Shown one piece after another: positions 44,801-54,580 of a stretch of DNA of 60,000 bases. The notes under the pieces were generated by a model that saw only the letters and a program-made list of their open reading frames with translations, was not told the origin of the DNA and ran no database searches. Origin of the DNA: Adiantum capillus-veneris (lineage: Eukaryota; Streptophyta; Polypodiopsida; Polypodiales; Pteridaceae); the NCBI GenBank assembly GCA_014529385.2, contig CM043942.1:3080501-3140500 (forward strand), in the 5' to 3' direction. Numbering within the stretch: the stretch's first letter is position 1; the number at the start of each line of letters is the position of its first letter. The translations under genes were made by a program, and so were the position numbers.

Positions 44801-45390
44801 TCCTCCTGTGTTAGAAACTCCTCGCAACCAATCTGCAACTCTTGAAAAGACTCCTTTGTGAAGGTATGCCCGATCTTTTTAGGATTCCGCAAACTTGGTT
44901 GTAAAGAAGCCTGTTCAATCTTTTCCCTGTTGTTGGGTGGTAAGGGTGAAGCTATTGGTTTCACCTTCTTTGTTACACTCTTGTATTTAGTTTCAACATG
45001 GACTTCTGGGCCAACTGTTTGGCTTTCTTTAAAAGCTTCTATTACTTGATACATTTCCATAGAGCAAACTTCCACAACTTCATTTTCAAGATGCAAACTA
45101 GACCTCATTATAGCATCAAGCTCATCCATAGTATCTACAAAAGAAACTTGTTCACACAAACCCAAAACATTTTCAGTAGGCTTTAGCAACCCACTCTTTT
45201 TCATGCCTATTTGTACATTATGCACATATTGCCTCTCATATCTCTTCAAATCTTCAAGTTTTGTAAACCATACTGATCCATTCCTTGTTACCAAGGAGCT
45301 CATTGAGAAAGTTTCACCTATTTTTGGATCAGGCGAGACCCTTTTTCTTTCTGTACCACTGCAATCCCGCTTTACAATGGTACTTGGCAA
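41845..45390 (-). CDS. Gypsy pol: reverse transcriptase, RNase H, integrase (1181 aa)
   Basis: A single open frame. RT lies at residues about 220-480: WFTVPKKNGSLRFIQDMQ, GDLYSGYDQFQLAI (first catalytic Asp near 327) and FIDDLPIKG (Asp pair near 393, with Phe where most plant elements have Tyr). The RNase H block starts with VTVDTSPTGIGWAIG near 556. Integrase has an HHCC region (FHESLWARHRG to CVTCQMY) near 780, the catalytic Asp in WVVDLV near 856, an Asp block TADRVELDAEEAREF near 925 and the Glu in YNPEGNGKSERGHPP near 950. The C-terminal part (RWFGPYVIKRV) ends in an acidic tail. The DDLPIKG and NPEGNGKxERGH signatures and the overall style differ from common plant chromovirus and Tat pol. 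The frame is intact, so the protein may still be made. Confidence 0.92.
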   Translation of the reverse strand: MPSTIVKRDCSGTERKRVSPDPKIGETFSMSSLVTRNGSVWFTKLEDLKRYERQYVHNVQIGMKKSGLLKPTENVLGLCEQVSFVDTMDELDAIMRSSLHLENEVVEVCSMEMYQVIEAFKESQTVGPEVHVETKYKSVTKKVKPIASPLPPNNREKIEQASLQPSLRNPKKIGHTFTKESFQELQIGCEEFLTQEETKCFKEMLSKHGKAFAFEPHEIGCVDPYIVAPMVIFTIPHVPWNLWPIPVPKAHLPKLVELLNEKIKMGILEPSCAPYSNRWFTVPKKNGSLRFIQDMQPVNKVTIRNVGTGPIVDEFAETFAGRAIYSMGDLYSGYDQFQLAIESRDLTTMRTPLGLVRMCTLPQGATNSVAHMMNGMNKFLHEFIPQITMPFIDDLPIKGCEESDKDEALDLKGCRRFVVNHINDCDKILSRLEEVNLTLSGKKSMFGVKEVLIVGHMCGPYGRKPCPSKVDAIQRMKETCTSITEVRRFLGACVFYVIWIPHYAHVADPLYQLLRNNQKFKWTEAHVKSMKKLKELLQSPTTLRKVDYECQRTVIVTVDTSPTGIGWAIGQDDKEGHRYVVRFGAKVLSARQRNYPQIKRELWGMVTTLKSGKEYLIGACVVVEADCLPLLGMITSCSTPDIAMLRWISYIKSLNPEFKHIAGKDNTVADMLSRARYEDDSQMIDEGDDVGTKFYSISHVKGSNVCMTNSLELFLKDLYEGDWLSIGRYLSTLTKQDDWSEQEFKRIRRKAYGYFLRDGYLWKHPKQKGATPQRVICKNETQVKLMQEFHESLWARHRGVWATFSKLKEKYWWKGMYKDVSQFVESCVTCQMYSNVRHRDGLHPTYPLAMHYKWVVDLVTMPLGLWQMRYLVLAREDLTNQVEGRALRAKTTEAVCKFLLDEVICRYGCVGKITADRVELDAEEAREFFSRLGIKLSLTTAYNPEGNGKSERGHPPIIKALAKPCEGRVGEWPKLLPYALWVDRTTHSSVTGYMPAELMHGQKPVMPIEDTIPTWNVLPWQEGLSREDLLALRIRQLERRPGDIEAAKERLKNARLKNKDYFDKRHRLRSKAIDKGDWVLVYDSSLDNQHTVMRKFSKRWFGPYVIKRVHENATYSLSELDGTEVKIPIVRKRIKMFKRRGDNDLEDMDEEEEKNTGEDQSEHEALESSCEEEDKEDVQEV

Positions 45391-45506
45391 AAACCCATCA
45401 TTTCTCTATGATCATGAAACTCTTTGCTTACCTTTGGTAGAGGATGTTCTCTAAGGTTGTCACGATTTCTTTCATGGTTTATACAGACTGTGAGAAATTG
45501 GACAGC

Positions 45507-47744
45507 TCATTTACCATCTTTGCTACGTATTCTAGCATATGCTGAACCATCGTCCATTACCTTTGTTTCCATTCTAACTCCCACAATGTAGGGTTGTCCA
45601 AGGATGAGATGATATGAAGATGTATCCTGTACAAAGAAGTTTTGGTCAATCTTTACATCACCTTTTGTTACCTTCACACCTGGACATGCTGCATACAATT
45701 CACCGGATGAATTGTTTGCCACTTTTACCATCCAGCCATGATCTGTGTCCATCGGCCATTTGCACTTGTTGTAGAGACTCTTTGACATTATGTTTATTTC
45801 TGAACCATGGTCAATCAAGGCAACAAATGGCTCTTCAAGATCACCTACCTTGACCAAAGTTTCTGTAGTAGCCCTTGCCCAATGACTTCGTGAATAGTAA
45901 CTCCTAGGAATATCTTCAACTTCTTCATCATCATTTGAGAAATACACTTGCTTCACTCTCCCACTAGATTGGTAGCATCCTACCACAGCTCCATCATTCT
46001 CCTTATTTTGCAGTTGCATCCCTTGTGTCTTCGAGGTTTCCCCTTCAACCTGTGGACGAGAAACTTCAGCAAGGGTTTGCCTCTTCCTCTTGATGATGTC
46101 AATGATCTCCTCGTGGAATTCACGCTTTGCAATGCCAAGAACTTCTCCCAGAGTAAACTCAATCTTGCTATTCAAGATCCTTTCCTCCAAGACTTTCTTT
46201 AAATCTGTAGCAACCTCAATATCAGATTGTAGTTTATAAGTTGGGCCTTTTGTCTTACCTTTTGTTGGCTCTTTCTTCTTTCTTGTTGTAGACTCGTCCA
46301 TGAGTACTTCAGGTGGAGATGCTCCTTTTGTTGAGGGTGTTTGAGAAGGAATTGAGTCACTTCTTCCCCCAGTTCTAGAAGCTCTTTTTGATGGTCCTTC
46401 ATTAGCATTCTCACGTCTGCGCTTCTCTTCTACAATTACCTCATTTTGTTGGCATTTTGTAATGTAGGCATGCACTGACAATGAGTCCACTGGATCATTC
46501 CATCCTGTTTCTAGACGTATGCAATCACCTGCTTCATGTAGAATCTCATTTGTAAGCTTTCCCTTTTTAGATAATTGCATGACATTTGGCCAAATTTGAC
46601 CATGATGGTCACTCATCTCTTCATCACAAAAATGCTCAATTTTTACTCCATAAGTAGCTGCCTCAACTGAAGAGGTGGCATGCTTAGTTGCCATATCTTC
46701 AACTAAGGTTTGCATTCCCCCCTTCCCAAAGTTAGTTCTCAAGGGTAGACCTGTTTCTCTTAAGTGGATTTTACCATCCTTAAAAAAGACAACATCTTTT
46801 GACAAAGCATCACTAAAATCATCACAATCCCTTCTTACATGGTCTGTACTATCACACCAAATACATCTATTAACAAACCCTTCTTTGGGCTGTTGTCTTT
46901 GCCTAGGAAGTGGCCCTGATGGTTGGCCTTTTTCTTCAAGCTTTGCAAGCTTCACCTTCAAGTCACGCATTCCCTTCACAAGCTCATCTAGCATGGACTC
47001 ATCAAACTTAGGGGCGATAAAAGTAGGCTTTACCATTTTGCCAAGAGTTGAGGTGAAAGGACTTGTAGTGTTTAGTACCATCTTGTCCCTTCTTCTTTGT
47101 CGTTTGGCAAGCAGTGAGACAGCACCTTCAACCTCATTCCAGTCGGTCTTTAGTCCTTGCTCAGCATCTTTATCTTCAAGAAGAACCAAATTTTCTTGAA
47201 ACTCTTTACCTGCAGCTTGTAAGAAAAGATCTGTCTTTTCTGCATCTAGTGTGGCCCTTTCTGTCCTTGTGAGTTGTGCATAGCGCCGCTCAAATTTCCT
47301 AAGTAGTTTTGTTATTGATAGTCCTTGCTTTGGCTTGACTACCCATTCTAAGAATGTCCTTTTGGTCACTCTCTCAGAGTCCTCCATGAAATATTCCTCC
47401 TTTAAAGCTACTTTGAGTTCTTCCCAATTTCTCCCATGCCCGTCTTTAATTGCCCTAACATGCTCCCTAATTTCTGGAGCAACAACTAGCTCAAAGCTTT
47501 GAGTCATCTCACCTTCTGACACGCGATGCAGCTCCATCTCCTTCACATACTCGCGTAATTACTTGGTTACATATTTGCCATTGAATTGATCCATTCTGTT
47601 GACGACTGCTTGTATGGCCTTTGTTTCTGAAATCTCCCTTCTTTCAGTGGCATGTTGTTGTTGCATGAACATTGCAAATGCTTGAAGCATTTGCATTGTT
47701 GTTGGGTCAAAATGCATACCCTGTTGCTCAACATGATCACCCAT
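45507..47744 (-). CDS. Gypsy gag-protease with one in-frame stop
   Basis: The likely start is the ATG at 47742-47744 (MGDHVEQQGMHFDPTTMQML). A TAA at 47559-47561 breaks the frame after 61 codons, and the same frame then runs 679 residues to 45507. Capsid-like helices include LRKFERRYAQLTRTER. A zinc knuckle CIWCDSTDHVRRDC lies near residue 228 of the long part. A protease domain near 560-660 includes FVALIDHGSEINIMSKSLY, in which the active site is D-H-G-S instead of D-T/S-G, and YHLILGQPYI. The pol frame begins about 115 bp further on in a different frame, so protease sits on gag, not on pol. The TAA is the only break seen. Confidence 0.85.
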
Positions 47745-47773
47745 GGTTACCCACAAACTCTCAGCCTGGCAGT

Positions 47774-47791
47774 TTCGCGTCGGGTTCACCA
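47774..47791 (-). other. Gypsy primer binding site
   Basis: On the minus strand TGGTGAACCCGACGCGAA starts six bases after the LTR end. The complement ends in TTCACCA, as a tRNA 3' end would. I could not assign the tRNA. Confidence 0.65.
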
Positions 47792-47797
47792 AAAATA

Positions 47798-50700
47798 TGT
47801 CGAGAAATTTGCGGTCTTGCCAGGAAAGCACCGGGCTTATGGCTGTGAGAGTTTGTGAGAGAACTCAACAAAAACTATATGAAGGAGTTAAACCATAGAT
47901 GCCATGAAGACTAGGGTTTGGAAAGAAGTGCAATCAAAGAAGACTCACTCTTTCTCTCTTGCACTCACACACACAAAGAAAGAACACAGAAGAGAATGTC
48001 AAAACAATACGAAGATGAAAACATCAAGGCTATGGTCATATTGTATCATGGGTAATATGAAAGGGTTAATAGATGAGTTAATGGCATTCAATCTTGGCTG
48101 ACCAAATAGGCTACGAATTGTTCTTTGGAATTGTAGTTTTGTGCTTACCATAATATATATATTTTGTCTAGTGATCGGGATTAATTGTGTGTACAAATCC
48201 TCTTGGTTCATAGCAAGATAACTACGCTTACATCAAAAGAAAAATTATAGTCTATGAGAGGTAGTATGATGGGATCCGGTGATAGAAGTATTTCATTGAG
48301 CCTTTCAGGGCCGAAGAGAAACACTATACGTTGTTGAAAGTGTATTTTACGGCTAATCCATACGTTAATTCTAATAGATCGTACAGAGTGAAAGCGATAG
48401 AAATGATCATCATGTGGGTTATTCATCTAGGATAATATATGAGAAATGTAGATATGAGAAAAATGTAGATATGAGAGAAGTGAAGAGATGAGAAGTTTCC
48501 CTCCCAAGCCCTATTCTTGCCCGTAGGCAATAAGGATACTGCGGGGAGAGATGTACCTGTAGCAAAGAGAATCTAAAATTTGTAGAGATGATGAATTACT
48601 AAGAGTGAGAGAGATAGGTTTGGTTAAGGAGATGAGATTAGATACATATATATATGTTTTGGATTAGAGATGAAAATGAAAACAACAAGAAATCAAGAAA
48701 ACATCAATGTAGAACACATCTTACTTGACAAACCCTTCGGCACCATTATTGATGGAGAGAGAAGAAGAGTGGATAATTCCACTTTGATTGATACATCAAG
48801 TGCAAGACCTTCTTTGATTAGAGTTGATCTTCCAAGGTTAGCTTGTTGCAAGAATGGCTAGTCTCCCTCTAGGAGAAAGTGTAGGCTTGGGCTTATGTTA
48901 ACACTAGGTTGGTAATGGGACACTTTTATGTCCTGGGACACTTTTATGTCATGTTAAGTGACCATTTTCCTTGAATTATGTCAAGAGTTTCAAAATGGAT
49001 TTTGAGGTGCTATCTATCTAAAAAGTTGTCTCATGAGCTGAAAAAAACTGGACATTTTTTTGGAATATCAATTCCATCTTTAACCTTGTCCTTGCACAAT
49101 ATTTCACAACCTAAACTGTGTGAAAAAACGGGTCTTGTTTTTGTCTTTTTTCAACTTTTTGCAACTATACCACTCTAGAATTCATGTTTGTGAGGTCTAT
49201 AATGCTAGAGAACTATCTTTAGTAGTCCTCAACATGTCCTGATGCTTCTAGGGAGAAATAAATGTTAAAGTTGTAAGTTATGACCAAATTACAAAAATTG
49301 TCAAATCCTGTTTTTTAGCCAATTTTAGCTCTTCTATGATTTTTTTGGTGGCTTTCATGATATCCAAATGTAGTTTTGATTTTCTATGTCCCATATTGTA
49401 ACATAAAGCTAATATTCCTTGAGTTTTGCGGCACCTAATACCCTATTTTGCATAGTACACAACGATGGTTGATTTTTTCTATTATAGAAGAAAACGAAAC
49501 ATTCTAGTATATCAAGTATAGCTTTTTCATTATTGCTAGTTTCTTGTGACAACTATATGCATTTTGTAGGTAGTAACCATATCTAGTCATAAGGATCAAA
49601 TTTGGCTAGATATTCAATAGTTTCTATGGGATTCTACAACTCATAATGTTGAACCCAATTTTTTCAAGTTTGCTGTATTTAGCACTTCATCTTTGTCCCC
49701 AAGATTCCCCTTGGTAAGAGATGTATTATTCCTTTGACATGCTCCATGGATCCTTATGAACCTAAAGGAAAATAGGTAACTAAGAAAACATGCATATATT
49801 ATTTGTATTCAGCGTGGCTATAGAAACATTGATGATAGGTTTGCAGAATGGTAAAAATTCAACTTTTTTGTACCTATTTCTTTTGGCAAAACAAAAAATA
49901 GTGAGTGAGAAGCAATCATATGTTCTGATCACCAACCCATTCAAGATAACTAGGGAATTTATCTCAAGTCCTACAAAAATCCCTAATCTTATTTTTATAC
50001 AAAAAAACGTAAGAAATGACTATTTTGATGAAAATGTACTGGTCCATCAACTTTGGAGGCTTGGTGTGACCAAAAGATGAGAAATTTTACAAGTCTCTTT
50101 TTTTTTCCATGTGTAGTAGGCCTTGAACTATAACCTCATGAAAGGATTTTACAAAATGAGTGGATCTACTATGGTTTTGGAGGTTTTTTTCAAAACCTTG
50201 AAAGGACACTTTTATGTCCTGTTAGGTTACCAACCTAGTGTTAATGGCTAAGTACAATTAGGCATTACTACTCACTCCCTCAAGAATTCCTCTCATCAAT
50301 GGCTTGAATGCTTCAGTTATTTCCAAGGAAGAAGAGGTCCCCTTTTATAGGTGAAGGGAACCCCCAAGGGTTTACACAAGAAGAGAGGAGCCAGTGTGAA
50401 CAGGAATTGGAAAAGTTGGAAATGAGCTGTCCCTGCATGATGTGGGCAGACTGGGGTCCAGTATTTTGATCATATCTCCTCAACTCTGGCTCCAAATAAA
50501 AAAGTAAAAATATGGGCAAAAACTTCAGCTCATTAGCTACGATTTTCATTTTGAAATCGTTTTCCAATTCGGATTGGAACCTTGTGTAAAAAATTCATCA
50601 AAATAGGGTCCATTTATGGCAGCAAAAGTCTTCATGTGGTCTCCTTAGCCTAGACTTTCATTTAATTCCAAAGGACACCTCATGCCATATGAAAGCATGA

Positions 50701-51180
50701 CATTGCTCCTTGACAAAGTTTTGTAATCATGCTTGCAATAATGCATTAAAATAAGTGTATCTTTGAAATCATGCCACCTAGTGTCCCACTAGGATTTGAT
50801 TCTCTCCTAGTAGCTATTTAAAAAGAAATATAAGAAAAGTATAAAAAATACATAGAATATATATATATATATATTGGAGTTTACCCTAGATATAGGATCT
50901 AGCTAGGGTGTGAGATGATAATGAAATAGTAAAAATAAAGAATCAATGCTTTTTGCCCCAAGTTAAAGAGGCGGAGCTATTGATGCTTTTCCCATAGTAT
51001 TTTCTGATGGTAAAGTAAGGATATGTTACCCTTGAGAAAAATAATAGGATGAGATAGAAGGCTTATTATTATACTTAAATATGCATATGTACACTATAGG
51101 AAATATAATTATGTCTCTAAAAAAATACAAGATAGATCTTGTAGCATGCGTTCCCACTATGTACGTGTCACAACACGATA
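47798..51180 (-). repeat. Gypsy 5' LTR (right), interrupted by a DNA transposon
   Basis: TGTCGAG at 47798 to CACGATA at 51180. Removing the insertion at 48901-50241 and its 2 bp duplication leaves about 2040 bp, matching the left LTR. Confidence 0.93.
48901..50241. mobile_element. Non-autonomous TIR DNA transposon (1341 bp)
   Basis: The ends are exact inverted repeats, ACACTAGGTTGGTAA at 48901-48915 and its inverse complement at 50227-50241. Comparison with the empty left LTR (TTATGTTAATGG near 40860) shows a precise insertion. The duplication can be read as TA with 15 bp TIRs, or as TTAA with TIRs starting CACTAGG, because the flank TTAA is itself palindromic. GGACACTTTTATGTCCTG occurs near both ends in direct orientation (48919 and 50206), plus one variant copy. 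The interior is AT-rich and has no transposase. The superfamily is not settled: CACTA-like termini, but the 3 bp duplication usual for CACTA does not fit. Confidence 0.85.
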
Positions 51181-51789
51181 GCGTGAAGGAAAATCACTCG
51201 CTGGAAACCAAAATTTCACGGCCAAAGATCAGGAGCAACTTTTTCTCCCTCACCGGAATATTCCTTTTTGCTGGAATATTATGGCCGGAAGGCGGCTAGA
51301 AAGTGGTCGGAAAACAACCGTCGGTTGACCGGTGGCCGGTGGCCGAATTCAAAAGAGGACTTGTCTTCTCAAGGGCGGCCACACATGGGCAGATTGAAGG
51401 GTCTGATTTGGACTTATCTACACAAGGGCGGCTACACATGGCTGCCTCTCATGAGAGAGGGCAGCCCTTTTGTCCTATAAAAGGAGGCCATTTCTACACA
51501 CATTTCAAAGTGTGAAGTTGATGCAACAAGGTGAGGGTGAGGTGGTGAGAGTGAAGCAAGGCGGGAGCTCCATTAAGGGTATAATCCCTTTGTAAACTAC
51601 TTCTTGTTTTGAAGTACTAAATCCATTGAGTGGATGCTTTCCCGTGGACGTATCCCACATTGGGTGAACCACGTATATCGTGTGTACTCTCTCTCTCTCT
51701 CTACTCTATAATCTCGTGTATGTAAATCTGTCTCTCTCCATTAAGTAATCTACTCAATTATCTATTTAGCTACGTCGTATTTCCTAACA
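51181..51789 (+). repeat. Copia-2 3' LTR, right part
   Basis: It resumes with GCGTGAAGGAAAATCACT, matching copia-1 14152 onward, carries a TATAAAA at 51475-51482 and ends CCTAACA at 51789. The next bases, GTCTA, would be the right copy of the target duplication. The left copy is lost with the 5' end. Confidence 0.9.
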
Positions 51790-54334
51790 GTCTAGAGGAA
51801 CAACAACACATGATTTGCAATGTCATCCATAGGATTATCCAGTTCGAGAGGCAAAATCGAGGAATGAACATACCTTCGACGGGTCCTATGGGATTTTTAG
51901 ACACGGGCAAATGGAAACAACCCACTCTATCACAAATGGAGATCCCCCGGTGAGTCCCATTGATCCCCCATATGTTGTTTCGCCAGGGGTCTCAATGCAA
52001 TCTGAGCCCACAAGTGATAGCTTTACTTTTCCAAGTCTAGCTCATCTTTCCCTAGATGACACCACGGATACCATGCCTACCCCAATGATGGGCATGCCGA
52101 GAAACACACCATGGACCTCGTTTGTTAGTAAAGCACCACTACATGGAAGCTCAATGCCTGCAATAGTACCTACAAGTGCGTACCAATCGTATGCACCTAT
52201 GGGTCCACGTACTCATGTAGTCCCTATCCCTCCCATTTGTTTCAACTATCTATGCTCCACAACCACAATACACAAGTTCTTATTTCCATGGGACTATACC
52301 AGCTAGCATTAGCATGTCACATCCGACGTCTGCTATGCCTAGGGCCACTCATATGAACTATGGACCACCACATGGCACAACATCGTAGCCAACGTGGAAC
52401 CCAAGGGCTTCCTATGCGCCAAGCCCAATGCCAATACCTACTCCACATGTAGTCTCTGGCACGCCTTCACCCACGGTGCCTGCTCACTTAGGTGACTTGG
52501 AAACATTTGCTCAAGCTATTGGTCGATCTATTGCTGAGAATATGCGTAACACGCCTGATAGAGATCCTAGAAGTAAGGCAGTACAAATAGCCAAGCTCAC
52601 ACAAAAATTTAGTGGAGATGGGGATGTGAGAAAGCATATCGAAGTGTTTGAACAAATATGCGATTCTCTAGGAGAACACAATGACCTACATAAGAGCAAT
52701 GCTTTAAGCCTAACCTTAAGTGGAAAGGCTGGGGATTGGTATAGAACCCTAAGGGTGGAAGAAAAAACAATTTACCCTACTCTTAGGAGACTGTTCTTAA
52801 AAGAATACATACGAGAGGGAGTGCTTTGGGGTGTAGCCTCTCAGCTCCAGAAAGCCCAATGAGAGGAAGGAGAGTTGGTGAGATACTTTATAAGTCGCTG
52901 GAAGCATTTGAATTCTCGTTGTAATCCAAATGAGCACTTCAACAATAACCAATTGCTTGATAGATTCATTAGGAGATTACGACATGAGGATATCTACAAT
53001 GTTCTAGTCATTAGAGGTATCACCACTTGGGAAGCAGTCACCACCAATGCGATCCAATTGGAGGATAATTTAATGATTCAAGGGGAAAGAGTGTCTGTTG
53101 AGACTAAATCTATTAGCTCGCAAGCGTCAGGGAATGAGCTAATGACCCTAAAGCCTATTGCTAAGGAGCCAAAGATATCTGAGATGACTTTAGCAGATCT
53201 CATCAAGGTTATTCAAGAGAGTCTTAGAGACAATCGTGCTCCGCAAAACACTCCAATAAGGAAGCAACAATGGTGCTCAGTATGCTATGGACCGCATAGT
53301 ACCAGTGAATGCCCTACTTTTAGAGTAAAATTCAATGGGAACTGTAGTGCATGTGGGAGGTATGGTCATCAAGCTAAAGATTGCATAGTATTTAAGCGTG
53401 TGATGGCCAATAGACCAACCTTAGCATGGACAAACACACATCGAGTGCCTGCATTGATGCCGGCCCCACCTCTTGAACAAACATCACAACATATGGTCCC
53501 TAGGGCCCAAAATGTTGTTCAAACAACACCCTTACCACCTCTAGGGCTAGGACCGTAACCACCACATCTGAGAATCACTTCTGTGAATCAAGTGGGTTGT
53601 GAGTCATCTATTTCTTGTTTGGAAGGCTATGAGGAAGTTATAGATCCTAATATCTCCTATGGGATGGATGTGCTTGAAGAAAGTCCACAATACTACATGG
53701 AGGACTATTGGGGACAAATCAAACCTATATATCAAGTAGCTGCTCTTGCAGCAAGAGCCCAAAATATCAACTACACTGCTAAGAGACCACCTCTTCAATG
53801 CTATGAGTGTGGAGATCCACATCGCGTAGCCAAGTGTCCTATTAGGCTACAAAAGAACTCCACACTAATGCAAACAAATCAAGAGAGCACGTCTACAATG
53901 CCGATACTCATGTGTAATTGATGTGGCATAGATCATTTGATTGCCCAATGTCAAAAGAATCCAAATGCACCGAAGATCACGCCATTAAACTTGATTGAAT
54001 TTACCGAGGAGCCATCACCAAGTACACTCGTGGTACCAGTAAACGTACTCACACGATCGATGCTCCAAAAACAAATTATATTCTTGAGGAAAGAGACACG
54101 GCATCAATTGCCCAATCTCAGAAAAAGAAGAAAACACGAAGAAAGAGATCGCAAAAAGTAGCGAAGTCAAACCCCACTTCAAAGACCAACATAGGGACTG
54201 GTGATTACCCCGTATATATGAACGACGCTGAAGAAGATTCTGATTCAGGTGAAACCATGGAGACCAAAACAACCACTAACATAGAAACCAACAAGGAAGA
54301 TCTTCATGAGCCACAATGGCCAGGATCCAAAAAG
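51790..54334 (+). pseudogene. Ty3/gypsy-type gag relic with four zinc knuckles
   Basis: The frames are 51911-52306, then 52250-52862 in another frame, then 52863-54163 in the same frame as that. In-frame stops lie near 52388 and at 52860, 53556 and 53919, with a frameshift near 52240. The N-terminal part is Pro/Ser/Met-rich. A retrotransposon gag core follows (KLTQKFSGDGDVRKHIEVFE, ALSLTLSGKAGDWYRTL, FISRWKHLNSRCNPNE). Zinc knuckles read CSVCYGPHSTSEC, CSACGRYGHQAKDC, CYECGDPHRVAKC and CN-stop-CGIDHLIAQC. Three have CX2CX3HX4C spacing and one is canonical. After another frame change, VYMNDAEEDSDSGETMETKT and HEPQWPGSKK lead to the copia-3 insertion. The relic continues at 59801. Its 5' end is replaced by copia-2. 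Confidence 0.8.
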
Positions 54335-54493
54335 TGAAGGAGTACGAGCGGAAGTGCGACGCGAGAGAGAGTGCGAGAAGAAGAGCACGACGATATGGTG
54401 AACTCGCTCTACTGTAATGTGTAGAGCATAGTGATTTCTTATTAGATTTTTACAAAAGAATATGTGTACATACCTGGAGGCCCGCCCAATTAC
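54335..54493 (-). repeat. Copia-3 3' LTR (left), shortened at its inner end
   Basis: TGAAGGAGTACGAGC matches the right LTR through about CCCGCCCAATTACCT. The 34 bp that in the right LTR run to CCCCAACA are missing. Instead there is a hairpin-capable sequence at 54498-54527 and then pol-proximal DNA. Confidence 0.8.
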
Positions 54494-54580
54494 CTCCCAC
54501 TTAAAGTCCAATGTGGTACTTTAAGTGTGAGAGAAGCTACTATACAATCTAATATACAAGAGATGTAGAGAAGTGATGTA

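Larger units (their letters stand above)
39763..51180 (-). mobile_element. Minus-strand Ty3/gypsy element, nearly intact
   Basis: It has two LTRs of about 2.0 kb, with gag and pol on the minus strand in gypsy order (PR-RT-RNase H-IN). PBS and polypurine tract sit next to the proper LTRs. Flanks share GCGT (39759-39762 and 51181-51184), a 4 bp target duplication or a 5 bp one with one base lost. The right LTR end reads CACGATA where the left reads CACGACA. It inserted into the copia-2 3' LTR. Confidence 0.93.
30548..51789 (+). mobile_element. Copia-2: 5'-truncated copia of the copia-1 family, hosting two insertions
   Basis: Pieces are 30548-31342, 36663-39762 and 51181-51789. They are contiguous when the insertions at 31343-36662 and 39763-51180 are removed, and they follow copia-1 from its position 14960 to the end of its 3' LTR. 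The 5' LTR and the start of gag are missing. The break at 30548 is sharp. Confidence 0.92.

Noticed and set aside
41845-45390. Endogenous pararetrovirus
   Set aside because: The polyprotein has an integrase domain and the unit has LTRs, PBS and a target duplication, which identifies a Ty3/gypsy retrotransposon.
46675-47199. 174-codon + strand frame opposite the gypsy gag
   Set aside because: Antisense shadow. The minus strand has clear Gag with a zinc knuckle.
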